64,000 nucleotides of DNA from Caecitellus pseudoparvulus (lineage: Eukaryota > Bigyra: Bicosoecida): contig CBFFRQ010000066.1 in NCBI GenBank assembly GCA_965644315.1, forward strand, positions 310,001 through 374,000, given 5' to 3'. The notes beneath the pieces were generated by a model that saw nothing but the letters and a program-made list of their open reading frames with translations, was not told the DNA's origin and did no database searches. A program made the position numbers and the translations under genes. Numbering within the stretch: position 1 is the first letter of the stretch; every line of letters starts with the position of its first letter. Positions 31,801-43,800 of this stretch are shown here, in pieces.

Positions 31801-34800
31801 GTCTGTGCCGCGCTCGCAGGCTGGCCCAAGAGCCACTCTCAACGCGTCAGGAGCCGTGACGTCCACAACCAGCCCAGTGCTAGCCTTCGATACCACGGAG
31901 CTTGGAGCGTGGGCGACGATTGTACCAAACACAGAGGTGCCTTGAGGTACGGCAGCTGATGCAACCAAACGAATGCTGCAAGTGCCAAACTGAAGATTTG
32001 CGCGAGATACCTCTGCGGAACCCACATCTGAGCTGCCAGGGCTCGTTCCCCACAAGCACTCGACTTTCTGAATAAACGAGCCCTCTACAACAGCTTGGCT
32101 CCAGCGCATGGAGAAGGCTGTGCCATTCGCCGTGTATCCTGCGTCTGTGCCGATGCCAGGTGGCACCATGGCCACAGCTCCCAGCGGCAATTCTGCTGCG
32201 GGCAATGCAACGTCCCACACAGCCCCGATGGTTGGGCGCCTCGTCACGTATTTTCGGGTCACAATGCGGGAGGCAGTGGACAAGCCAGCCGCGTTGGTCG
32301 CGACGAGGGACACCACTGCGCGGCCACTTGCCCCCACAAACACTGTCGGCGCCCACACTCCGCCAACACTCACGTCAGCCGGCACAGAGGACACCAGAAG
32401 AGGCGTCGTGTTGGCATCTGCACCATCCAGGCTGTGTCCTGTCGAAGCCACAAGGTCAGTGACGCCACTTGTTCCATCGGCAATCTTGCGAGTGTCAACA
32501 GCCACGGAAATGCCGGTTGCTCCTGTCGGTTGCGCACACGGTAGGCAGAGAGCCGGCTCGTTCCCCTGTCCAGCCTTGAACGTTCCCAACGGGCAAGCTA
32601 CACACGCGCCGACCAAGTTGAGAACTTCGCCCGCAGGGCATGTGATCGGTGGTGGAATGGAGGGGGTGAAAGCTGGTGGTGAGGGCACAGCCATTCCATC
32701 AGAGGCAGAGCCTGGGCAAGTCCCGCACAGCGCTGCATCGTTGCCGATGCTGGGCTTGCAAGCGGGAGCAGCACAGGCAGTGCACTGGCTGGTTGTCACG
32801 TTCAAGACGAAGCCAGGGCCACAAAAGCAGCCCCCCCCACCGTGCTCAAAGTCTGGAACGAAGACAGCGTGCTCATCAGAGCACAGGCAGGTGTCCCGCC
32901 CGGTCGGTGCGGCGACGGGAATTGGAAGCAACACGCTGGAGTGCACCTGCACCAGGTCCAGGCCAAGCGGCCCGCTCTCGTCGCAAGTCGCACCAGAGCT
33001 GGTGACTGTGGATGACAAGCCAGCGAAGTTGGTTGCTTGCACAGTGACAAAGACTTGCACCCCTTCTGGCAGTGTAACTTGCGCACTACCCCATGTGGCT
33101 TCTCCTCGCCCCTCGGATTCCAGCACGTCGTCTGCACCGGGGCTGGTCCCTGCCCACCAGGCGTAGCTGTGGATCCCCGAAGCATCGCTGAAGTCCTTCC
33201 ACGTGGCTCGCAACACAGAGCAAGATGCAAGGAAGTCTGCGTCTTGTGCGGTCGCGGGTCCGTCCAGCACAACACCTCCAACTGGGCCGCTTGTCACAAC
33301 TGCAATCGGCTGCGATACGGCAGTGGTCGTCAAACCCGCGCCGTTGATGAAGGTGACCGAACAGACATACTTCTTTTGGTTCTCCAGAGGCACTGGGAGG
33401 GAGCCGTCACTGGTGGAGAAGTCAGCACTCTGCTCGGCTGGGTCAGGGGATGCCACGACTGAAATGATCGTGCTCACAGGGCTAAGCGAGCCTGTGCTGC
33501 TCTGCAGCATGAGCTGAGCATCGAAAGCTGCAATGGAAGAGACTGGGTCTTGTCCTCGTTCCCATGCACACTTCGCAGCGCTCGTAGAAGTCTGGAAGCG
33601 AGAGCGACTTGCATGGAAAACACTGCCTGGGAGAGGCGCAGTGTCGTCGGCCACGACGGGCAGCGCAGCCACTGCAGCCCGCAGCCCAGATGGGTTTTCA
33701 CCCACAACAGACACAAAATACTGCACTCCTGGTGTGAGAGACAAGCCAGTGATGCTGGCAGAGAGAGCTGCTCCGTAGTCCTCGTACTCCTTCGCATTTG
33801 CCGCGTAAGGGGAAGTGCCGACAGCAACGAAGTAGCTCATGTGTGCTGGGTTTGCTTCAGCATCTAGGAAGGCTGCCCAACGCACTTCAAGCTCAGATGT
33901 GGACTGCACGTACAGTGCAGAGGGTGCATGCGCTGGCCGCTCCACTGTCACGGTCTGCGCAACAGGGGCAGTTGTGTCAGGGGTGAACACAGCCGTGGCC
34001 ACAGCGCTGACAGCCCCTTCCGCCGCCGAGGCAACAACTGTGATCGTGTACTGCTGTCCCGGGACAAGAGGGAGGTTTGAGGCTTCAGCAAATGTCGCAA
34101 AGCCGACATCCTGCTGGGCCATGATGCTGGTGTCTCCAGCTCCGATCCCGATGGACCACTTAAAAGCCAAGACCTGGTGCGGGTCACGCGAGTGCACGTC
34201 GGTGTCATCCCGCCATGCAGACCAGTCCACAAGCACAGTGTCATTGCTGGAAATGTACTCTGCATGCACAAGTGCGTTGGGCAGCACAATGTCTCCATCC
34301 AGAACTGGGGCCGAAGTGTCCACCACAACGCCATCCGAGGACACACTGACAGGCACGAGAGCCCGGTTGTACATGGTGACCGTAACGAAGTACTGCACCC
34401 CAGATACCAGAGCAACTGGCGGTGTCAAAGTGCACTGAGTTGCAGAGGCCGGGAGTGTGATGACAGCTGCAGTGTCGCACGCCCCCGCGCTGGTGCCAGC
34501 ACAGCACTCAAAGTGATCCACCTGCGAGTCAGGGTCGTAGAAGGCGTCGTGGATCCATGAGCCATTCTCGAGGCGGGCATCTTGGTACAGCCACGTGGCA
34601 GTCAGGGACTGGTCATCAGCCGTGTACCGCTTACTGACTCCGTGCACGTCCCCGTCGTACACAACGCCGGGGATAGGCGGCGTTGAGTCGGTGATTGCAC
34701 CTGCACTCTCAACTGCTGCACTGACAAGCCCACCAGGGTTGACAGCACGAATCTGGAAGCAATACTCCAGGCCATTTTGCATCGCCAGGCCTGTTGCAGT

Positions 34801-37800
34801 GAACGAAGTGGCTGTTGCAGGAGTCACATCTGTCCACCCTCGCACGTCCAGCAAGCCCGGATCCCCGTTTCCACACCAGCGGATGGCATACTGGTATTGC
34901 ACGATGCTAGACACGTCCTCTGTGAAGCCAGACCACGAGGCTGTCGCTGTGCTTTGGGTAGGTCTGTGCAGAACAGTCGGACCACCGTGGGTCGCAGTGT
35001 CCCGCACCACAGCGTTCGTTGCGTCGGGGGGTGTCGTGTCGGACACGAAGCCGTCGGAGGCCACATCTGCCCACAGGCCGTTGCTGGCTACGCCGCGCAC
35101 AACGACATAGTACGTGCTGCCCACGACCAACGAAGTGACACTGGGATTGGAAGCTGCCGTGACATTGCTGCCTACGAATGTAAGGGGCAGCACATCCATG
35201 GGGTGCGTGGAGAGGTCGTCGATTCCAGCAGGCGGAGGGGTGGTGGTGACTCCCCAAAGGTAGCTCACCATTACAGCATCTCCCGCATCCCACCCACCCC
35301 AGCTGGCCACGACCTCCAACTGGGAGTGGCCATCTGTGTCGTGCAGCAATGATTCCAGCGGGTTGATGTCGTTCACATAAGCTGCGGCTGTTGATGGGCG
35401 ACTCTGTTCGATGGCCAGCAGCTGCGGCGGTGCGACGATCAGGTTGCCAGCTCTGTCATGACAGCGCACCCAGGCATGAACCTCTCCAGATGCAGGCATG
35501 GAGAAGGAGCCTTGCGTGCGCCACGGCACACTTGAGATGCACCTGCCATGCTGTGGACCGGGTTCAGGACTGAGGGCAGTCCAAGGTGTGAACGAGTCCT
35601 CCACAGTGTCGGTGCCAATGCTTGCTTCACAGGTTGCAAGGCACGACTCGGAGTCCAAGAAGGAAACTAGCACACGGAGGTGATCAGCTGCTGCAGAGGC
35701 AAGCACTGGTGTGGAGTCAGCGTCAAATGCCGCGGGATTGTCTCCGAACGTGCCGTACTGCATGAGGCTTCCTGGAACATCTGCCGCCAAAACGGAAGCG
35801 CTCGCTTCGGGCGCAATGGTGTCAATCATCACACCGTCGGACAGCCTCGTCGTAGAGAGCCCAGCCGCATTGAGCGCAGTGATGAAGGTATACACTGTCG
35901 TCCCAGAGCGGATGCTGTAATCCAGCTGGAAAACAGTCGACAGGTCTCCTGCGGGCACGATCCGAGCTTGGGCAATGTCATCGGTGGGCCGACCAAGAAC
36001 CGAGCCAATTCCAACCGTAAAGTGAACGATGGGGCTCGCATCCTCAGTCCACTGCGGCCAGTGCACGTGAAGCTGGTCAGGGGAGTTCTGGTAGTCAATG
36101 TCACACGTCGTCAAGTCTCCATTGTTCTCCAGGGGCGGGAGTCCGGTGCCAGCCGCGATGCAGTCAACGCCGTCTCGCAGCCCATTGAAGACGGGGGCTG
36201 TGTTGTCATATGTGATGTTGTCAGAAGACAGGATGGTGAACAAACCACCTCGGTTAGAAGCTTTCATGTGCACCGTGTACGTGCTGGCGTGAACCATGGC
36301 CAGAGTTTGGAAGGTGAAGAATGCAACCGGCGCGACGTCTATCCAGGTATCAGTGGGGGAGCCCGTGTTCACAAGCGAGCACGAGGAAACGTCAGCATGG
36401 TCTCTGGTAACACAGAACTGATAGTCAAGCAGCCCCCCGCGCGAGCTCTCTGAATCGAAGAAGCCATTCCACTGCCAAGACAGCACGTTGCGTCGTGTGT
36501 AATCTCTGTCCACGTCGGGGGACACATCCCCGAATACGTACTCCGACACGTCAACCTCCCGCACCCCCGCGCCAGCTGCAAGCAGAGGACGGGTCGTGTC
36601 AACCACAAATACTGGACTGCAAGCTGTGACGGAATCTCCGCCCACCGTTGAGTATTGGGCGACCCACTTGTAGGACCCGCCTGGTCTCATGGGCACTACG
36701 GGTGGCACAGAGAAGTAAACGTCGGACAGAGGGAGAAGGTCTGCATATCCACTTGCCAAGATATCCACTGCCAGGTGAGTGGTTGCTTTGGAGTAGGCGT
36801 GCAGGGCGTCCCGGAGGATCCATGAACCGCCGCTACTGCTGGCTCCTGCAGCTGCGGCTGTGGAAGCGACCGCGTTTGCTGGCGTACTGACATCCTTACA
36901 CTCGCTGCTCCACGACTGTGTGGCGGACTGCGCAGGCTGCATGGTATGCTCTGCAAAGGCCCCCGCGGGACATATTTCTGGCGGCAGCAGGCACAAAGAT
37001 GGCAAGGACCTGCCACACTGCTCAGCACGCAGCACACTCTGCGCGCCAAGCTCTGCACACGAGCCTTCGACGCGGAGCGCAGGCTCGCCTGCAGCCCAAG
37101 GCAAGCCACTGGTGTCTGAAGGTAGCCTGTGCGAGCCTGCTGCTGCCCAAATGCCGGGGCTGGCGCCGTCATTCAGAGATGTCCAGCAGGCACTTCCACA
37201 TAGCTCACGCAGCTGCCTCGCTTCACTTTCCGTGCGGGGTGTGGCCAGCTGCCCCCCTGTGGCTGCACATGCAGTTGCCGCATTGGCCCAAGTGGCGCTG
37301 CTCTGCAGCTTGGCGCAGGCGGGCTGCCCGACACCTTGCTGAACGTACTGCGTCCCGCTTGGGCACACATGCACAGGGGATACGCAGATGCCATGGTGCT
37401 GCTGCGTGCTGCTCACAGGAATGGCACGGAGAGTCCGGGAGTCGGCATGAAGCAGCACCCTGGCTCCAGAAGCGTCTGGTTCGGCTGCTGCCCAAGGCAG
37501 ACGAGACTGCTCTTCGCCTTCCCACAGCTCACCTGTCGGCAGCCAATCTTGCGAGAACCAGACTCCGCCAGCCTTGCGTGTGCCGAGCCAGCATTCTGAA
37601 CCTGTCGGGCAAATTGCTGCCAAGGAAGCAAGCGCATCTGGGCTGCTTGTGGAGACTGAAGCCAGCACTGCCCCAAATGTTGAACATTCACTGTCAGCCG
37701 CTGTGAAAGTTGATGCGCCTGCGGTCAATCGGGCACAGGTGCTTTCTCCAGAAGAGGAGACTATCGGAGAGAACCCGGCAGGGCAATCGAACACAGCTCG

Positions 37801-40800
37801 TTCACAGACGAATGCATGAAGCTCACTGCGCGCAGCGGTGGTCAGCTGCACGGTAAGATCATTCAACGAGCTTGAGAAACGGGCGGCATCTCCACCCACA
37901 GACGGGGAAGCGGGGGGGAAGGTTGAAGCCCATGGAAGGGATGACAGCTGCCCTGCCCCAAGAGTTGGCTGAGTCAGCTCCCATGCTCCTGACCCTGTCG
38001 CATCCTGCAAGCCCACCCAGCAGTCCAAGTCCAGCGCAAAGCACTCAGCAAAGGCGCTCACACGCAGCGTTGGTTCTTCAATGGAAGAAAACAGCCAAGC
38101 CCCTTCTGCTTCACATGTTGTTTGTGCAGCTGCAAAGTCAGCCTTGTCAGCGTGGAACTTGATGCAGCGGGAGTTCGTGCTGTTTCGGCTACTAACCAAC
38201 CTCCAGCCGGATGGGCATGACTGTAGTGGGACTCGCCCGCCAAGTGTATCATCAATCAAGTCAGTGTCACACCGTGCAGCCTCAGATTCCGCCGAGATGG
38301 CGGCGAGGCCCAGAGAGACGCTCAGCGCATCACATGAAACACCAAAGTCAGAGAGTTTGATGCTCATGCCGCTGTGGACAGGGACAATTGGACTTGGATC
38401 TTCAATGGCACCTTCGGCGGTAAACAGGCCATGGGGGTGATCAGAGCTCCAGAGAAGGTCCACTGTGCCCGGCTCCGCAAAAGATGGCACTGTTGGCTGG
38501 CCCGCAGTGTAACCTACACAAATTGCCGTGTCGTCGCAGATGGGAGAGAGGCGGCACTCGTTAATGCGCTTTTCCCCACACATGTGCTCATCGGCAAGCT
38601 GATAGAATACGGCATCACAGCTGCCGAGTCCATTGCACACGTAGCTGGAGTGACACTCCTGTGCATCGCAAGTGTATCCGGTGCCACCACACACGCCCGA
38701 CGTGCATGTGTCGTCGAAAGTGCAGAGGTCAGAATCGTCACAAGCCAGACCATCAACCCTGTTCGTCCAGGCTGTTTCGTCCTGCACCACATCACAGTAC
38801 TGGCAGTACGGCGCACTTGGGTTCACGTCGCCGTGGGCGTAGTCCACACCGTTGATTGTGCAGCCGCACAGCTTGTCTGGGCCCCGCACGACAACAGAGC
38901 CTCCGTATCCAGGCTTGATAGAGCATCCTCCGGTGCCATCGCACACCTCGCAGTCCTTTGCTTCATCAAGGGTAAACTCATACATATTACAGGTCGTGTA
39001 CGGCGTACCTTGACAGGTTCCGGCTGATGAACACTGGTCGGAGTGCGTGCAGGCAAGCTCATCATCGCAAGTGGTTGTCGCCTCCTTCTTCGTCCACAGC
39101 ATGAACGCCCCAGCGCCACCCGGGTCACACCAAAAGCATTGCGCATGGATGTCATCAGGGGTGTCCCTAGGACGATCAGAGTGGTACGCGTGGCACTGCC
39201 GCTCGCCGTTGCGGTCCAATATGGAGCACGCGTCGTCGTCGTTGCACTCTGTGCAACGGAACGACACCATCATTGCGCCGGGTTGCTCTAGCTCTCCTGC
39301 TTGAAGGGCTGTGCGCCACTCGTCTGCCTGGAGCGCAGGCGCGGATCCAGAGCTTGCTGTGAGAGCAGGGTCAGGCGTCCCAGGCCTGTCAGTCGAGCTT
39401 ATGGTAAAGTCTATGGAAAAGAAACCGGAACCTCCGCCACCTCCAGATCGCCCATCGCCTGCTACAGCACCCCCACCTCCGCCCCACAGCCCCCCGCCGC
39501 CATCAGCAGCGTAGTCCACACACGCAACGCCTGGCGAGCACTGCTGCACGGCGCCACTGCCTCCAATCCCACGCCTTCCACGGCTTCCAATGCCCGGCAA
39601 GTTTGCAAGGGGCGTCGTGGCCACACCACCAGCTCCACCTTGGACTCCGGTGCCGGCAGTTCCACCTGAAGCGGTCAAGGCAGCACCTCCCGCAGTGCCA
39701 GCGGCGCCACCACCGCTACCACCAGCTCCACACACTCGTGCATCTGGGCCAATTGAACCACCGCCACCACCACCCCCTCCAGCGACAAGCCACGAATCAG
39801 CGGGGTTTGTAGAGTACAGAGCAGCGCCTCCACCTGCGCCTCGATTCGCTCGAGGCTGCCCGGTTGAAAGGTCCCAAGGGAAGCCCATGCCCAGGCCAGA
39901 AGTGCCGTTACTCAGCACAGTCCAAGAGCTGGATGCAGGACCAAAGGCAAAAGAGTGTGTCTCAGGCGCCACTGAGTACTTCTCGGCCACTTTGCCGATG
40001 CTCATGGAGAGCTGCAGATCTGGCGTGACTCGAATGCGGGCCGTGGCGGCCCCCCCACCGCCGCCAACACAAGAAGTATCTGAGAGTCCTTGCGGGGAAG
40101 GGCCACCTCCACCACCCCATGCGGTCACGTCAGCTGCAAGTGCGCCTGGGGGGGTGCGGATGAGGTGTGTTCCTGGCGCTTGCACTGCTACACTGCGCCT
40201 GAAGGGGCAAAGGGGGGCCAGCGCAATGGCGTGGATGGCCACCGATCCCAGCCCCAGACCTCCGACTCCCACACCGGGGCCCAACATTGTCGACGTGACG
40301 GAGCCCGGGAGAGCACCGTAACCAGGGATCATCGTAGCGTACTCAATCGCAGGGCCGAGGAAGCTTGTCCCTCCACCACCTCCAGTGGCAATTCCGTGAG
40401 AGGACGCCCCAGCGCCCCCCCCGATATATCCCCCACCCCCGCCTCCACCATGGCGTAAAGCACTAGGTTCAACACAAGCACTCACACCCTGCCGATGACG
40501 CCCCCCTGGGGCTCCCCAGGTGCAGTCTTCAGCGGCATGGGCAGTGTCTGAGAAAGCCAAGCCACCTCCACCGGAAGCAGATTGCGGCAGGAGGGTCACC
40601 GAGGCAGGGTTCACGCCTCCAACTCCACCTGACACAAGTGTGACATCTCCACCACTCTCCTCAAGGAGAGTCGGCGCAGTCTGACCTTCAGTGCCACCCC
40701 CTGCACCCCCAGGTCCAGTCCCCGCACCGCCTCCTCCGCCAGCCACGAGCAACTCGCGCTGCGCATCGAATGCTCCACCAACAGCAGAGGCATCCAGCAC

Positions 40801-43800
40801 GGCTGACCTCGAGCCGCCAGATGAGGCTCGAGCCTTGTCCTCCAGTCCACGTTGGCTGAACGACCAGGGCGACCAAAGTCCCCCAGTTTGGACAAAGAGG
40901 GTGTCGCCCGGGGACACTTGGAGATACCCCCCTGCATACGCGCCACCACCTCCAGGCACGTGCTGCTCGGCGTGGGACAGCTCTGGGCTCAAGAACCCGT
41001 CCTGGTCAGTGCTAAATGCACCACCAGCACCCCACGCATGAACTTCCAGCCATGATGTTGCCGCCGGAACAGTCCACTTGCACGTGTGCCCTGGCTCTGT
41101 GTTGAACCAGTACACGCCATCGCGCACAGCGGGAGACGCGCAAGGCGGAACGACTTCGCAGAAGAAGAAGCGGTTGTCTGAGGGGCTGTACTTGCCCAGC
41201 ACCTCCGTCGTTGAGAGCGCTGTCGCTCGCGGATTCACCACTGCGTGGGGTGTTGCAGCATCGGCTACTTCCACATTGGGACAGGTGCCAGGCGAATCGC
41301 AGAAACCGTGCAGGCTGCCGAAGTGAACTTTTGCAGGCTCTGTGGCTGCTGCTGCAAGAGTTGATGCAATGAAGGCAGGGTCTGTGTTGTCAACGAATTG
41401 CCACCCTTCGCTGGGCGAGAGCAGCTCAGCTCCCACGTGGCCCAACTGAACATTCTTGAAGACGCGCCAAGCCACCAAGTCCACTTCTAGCCGCTCGCTC
41501 GGAGTCCACAGACTGCCCCCATGGGTATCACGGCAAGTGCTAGTTGCGCTCGCCACATCTGTGCTTGTGAGGAAGCCTCGAACGCAAGAGCCTGACAGTG
41601 GGGACCAGAACCAACCAGGCTCACAGGTTGAAGCGACGCTGCAGAGCGGCATCTTGTTCAAGGAGCAAGCGTCCACGCGCAACCCACCTCGCTCATCTGC
41701 CTTGGCATACCCACACTGATTATCTGCAGCAGACACGATGGGAAGAGTGTTCACATCATCGTTGTTCCCATCATCCCACGTTCGCGTGCTGGAGGAACCC
41801 GTTTTCAGCCCCAGCCAAGCATCTTGCCCGTTCAGCAAAATCCCAGCTATCATGGCGTTGGACCAGACCGAGTCCTCTTCATCCCAGATGCGGGCCAGAA
41901 AAGCGCCATCCACTGAAGCGCAGGTAGAAGATGCGGCAGACCAGCTTTCGCCGCTGGCGGTAGGGTCCAGCACAAAGCACTGACCTGTGAAAGGAGACGC
42001 AAACGCGATGGAGCTGGACGACGCACCACTTGGCACTGAGCATCCAAGGGCAGCTCTGGTGCACATGTAAGTTGTGCGCACACTGGGTGAGACGCTGCAA
42101 TCTGCGGCCCGAAGCAGGCCACTTGTGGCATTCATCATCGCACAGTGCCCCGTGGCAACCTGGGGCTCCCCCGCCTCCCAATCACCGCTTGCCACTTGGT
42201 CTCCGTTGGTCCACTGCCACTGGCTTGCACCGGTATTGTATCTTGCCCCAACAACCACAAAATCGACAGGGGCGCCAGTGAGAAGCCCGCCTCGAGCTGT
42301 GTACCGCAACCAGGCACTGCTCTCTACAGCCCCTGCCATGCCAGGCAAGGTTCCTCCTTGTGGCGAGGCAATCTCTCCACCACCTTGTTGGCACGCAGCA
42401 TTTGCATCTCCCAGCGTCTTGATGTGCCCAGCAGCGGTGGAAGCCGCGTTCATGGTGATGCACCGACCACTGAGTGGGTGGCGCTGCCACCCGAGAGGGC
42501 AGCCTGGCAAGTAAGCACAGAGCGCAGCATTAGCTTTGTCATGAGGCCCTTTGGGAATGAGCGTTCCTTCCCGCCCAACAGCGACAGACACGCCAAAAGC
42601 AGTGATACTTGGGCCTCGCGGAGAGTCTCCAGCTCGCCGGTCCCAAGCCACCCCAGCGACAGTTGCGGTGGGATCCAAGGCAGCATCGGCAGATGGAGCG
42701 AAGGGCCAGAAAAACCCAGAGCTAGCACCTGCTTGCGGGTCTGCTGCAGTTGCGTCAATCCACAGAGACATGTGCCGCTCGTCTGCCGCGAACGTGGACG
42801 AGAGCCAGTCCAGCTCCTCTGAGCCAGTTGCCCACGAGAGGAGGCGTGTGTTCGGGTGCAATGCTCGGCAGACATCGCGTGCCTCTTGAAGCGTCAAAGG
42901 TTCATGCGCATGGGTCGCCCGAATGCACGTGCCGGACAGAGGGGACTGCACAAAGCCGTCAGGACACAACACTTGCGGGGCCACTTGGGGCACGTGGACG
43001 TCTGCCTCTGCCAAAGCAGCGCGAGAGGCAGTGGCACCCTTGGCTCGCCCTTCATCCCATACACAAAATGGATATGCAACCTCAGTGGCACAGTCCACAG
43101 TTCGAGCACCTCGAACGTTGGTGCCCAGCACGACACAGTCGTGGCCAGACACGACAGGCTCAGGAAAGCCAGCGGTCCAAGGACCAAGACCGGTTGGATA
43201 GGAAGCGTCCTCAAACACTTGCATCCCCATGTGACCACCCCATCGCCGGGTGAAGGTGCTTGTGGCTGACGCATCTCGACGCCAGCCCGTCCACACTCCT
43301 GTCCCAAGGTGAACGGCTGTGTCCAGGGCGGTGCCCAGTGCTCGCACAGTGCCCAGATCCTGCCGGACTCTGTCTAGCATCCACTGCGTCTCGGCGATTG
43401 AGCTTCCCATTGCCAGAGAGGCGCCTGCCTGTTCAGCACATGCTTCGCGAGCGGCAGATTCAGAAACCGCTGCGCCAGTGAGCAACTTGTAGCAGCGGCC
43501 ATCGGTCGGAGATGGTTCAAAGCCAACAGGGCATGGCTCGCGCAGGTGTACCTCCTGGTCCGCCAAGTCGAAGGTGCACATGCCGCGCAGGTCAGGCGCC
43601 CCCGAGCAGGCGCGAGTGCCCAGTTTGCCGGTGACAGTGTTTACAACCACGCAAGACTCGGAGGCATTAGGGGCTCCCGCCTCCCAAGCAGGAGAGTCCC
43701 ACAGTAGCACAGAGTCTTTGTCTAGCCCAGAAGAGAAGCCCGTGGCAGCTCCCACGGGGTTGGCATCCCAACGCCAAACCTCCGTCGAACCGACCTGCTG

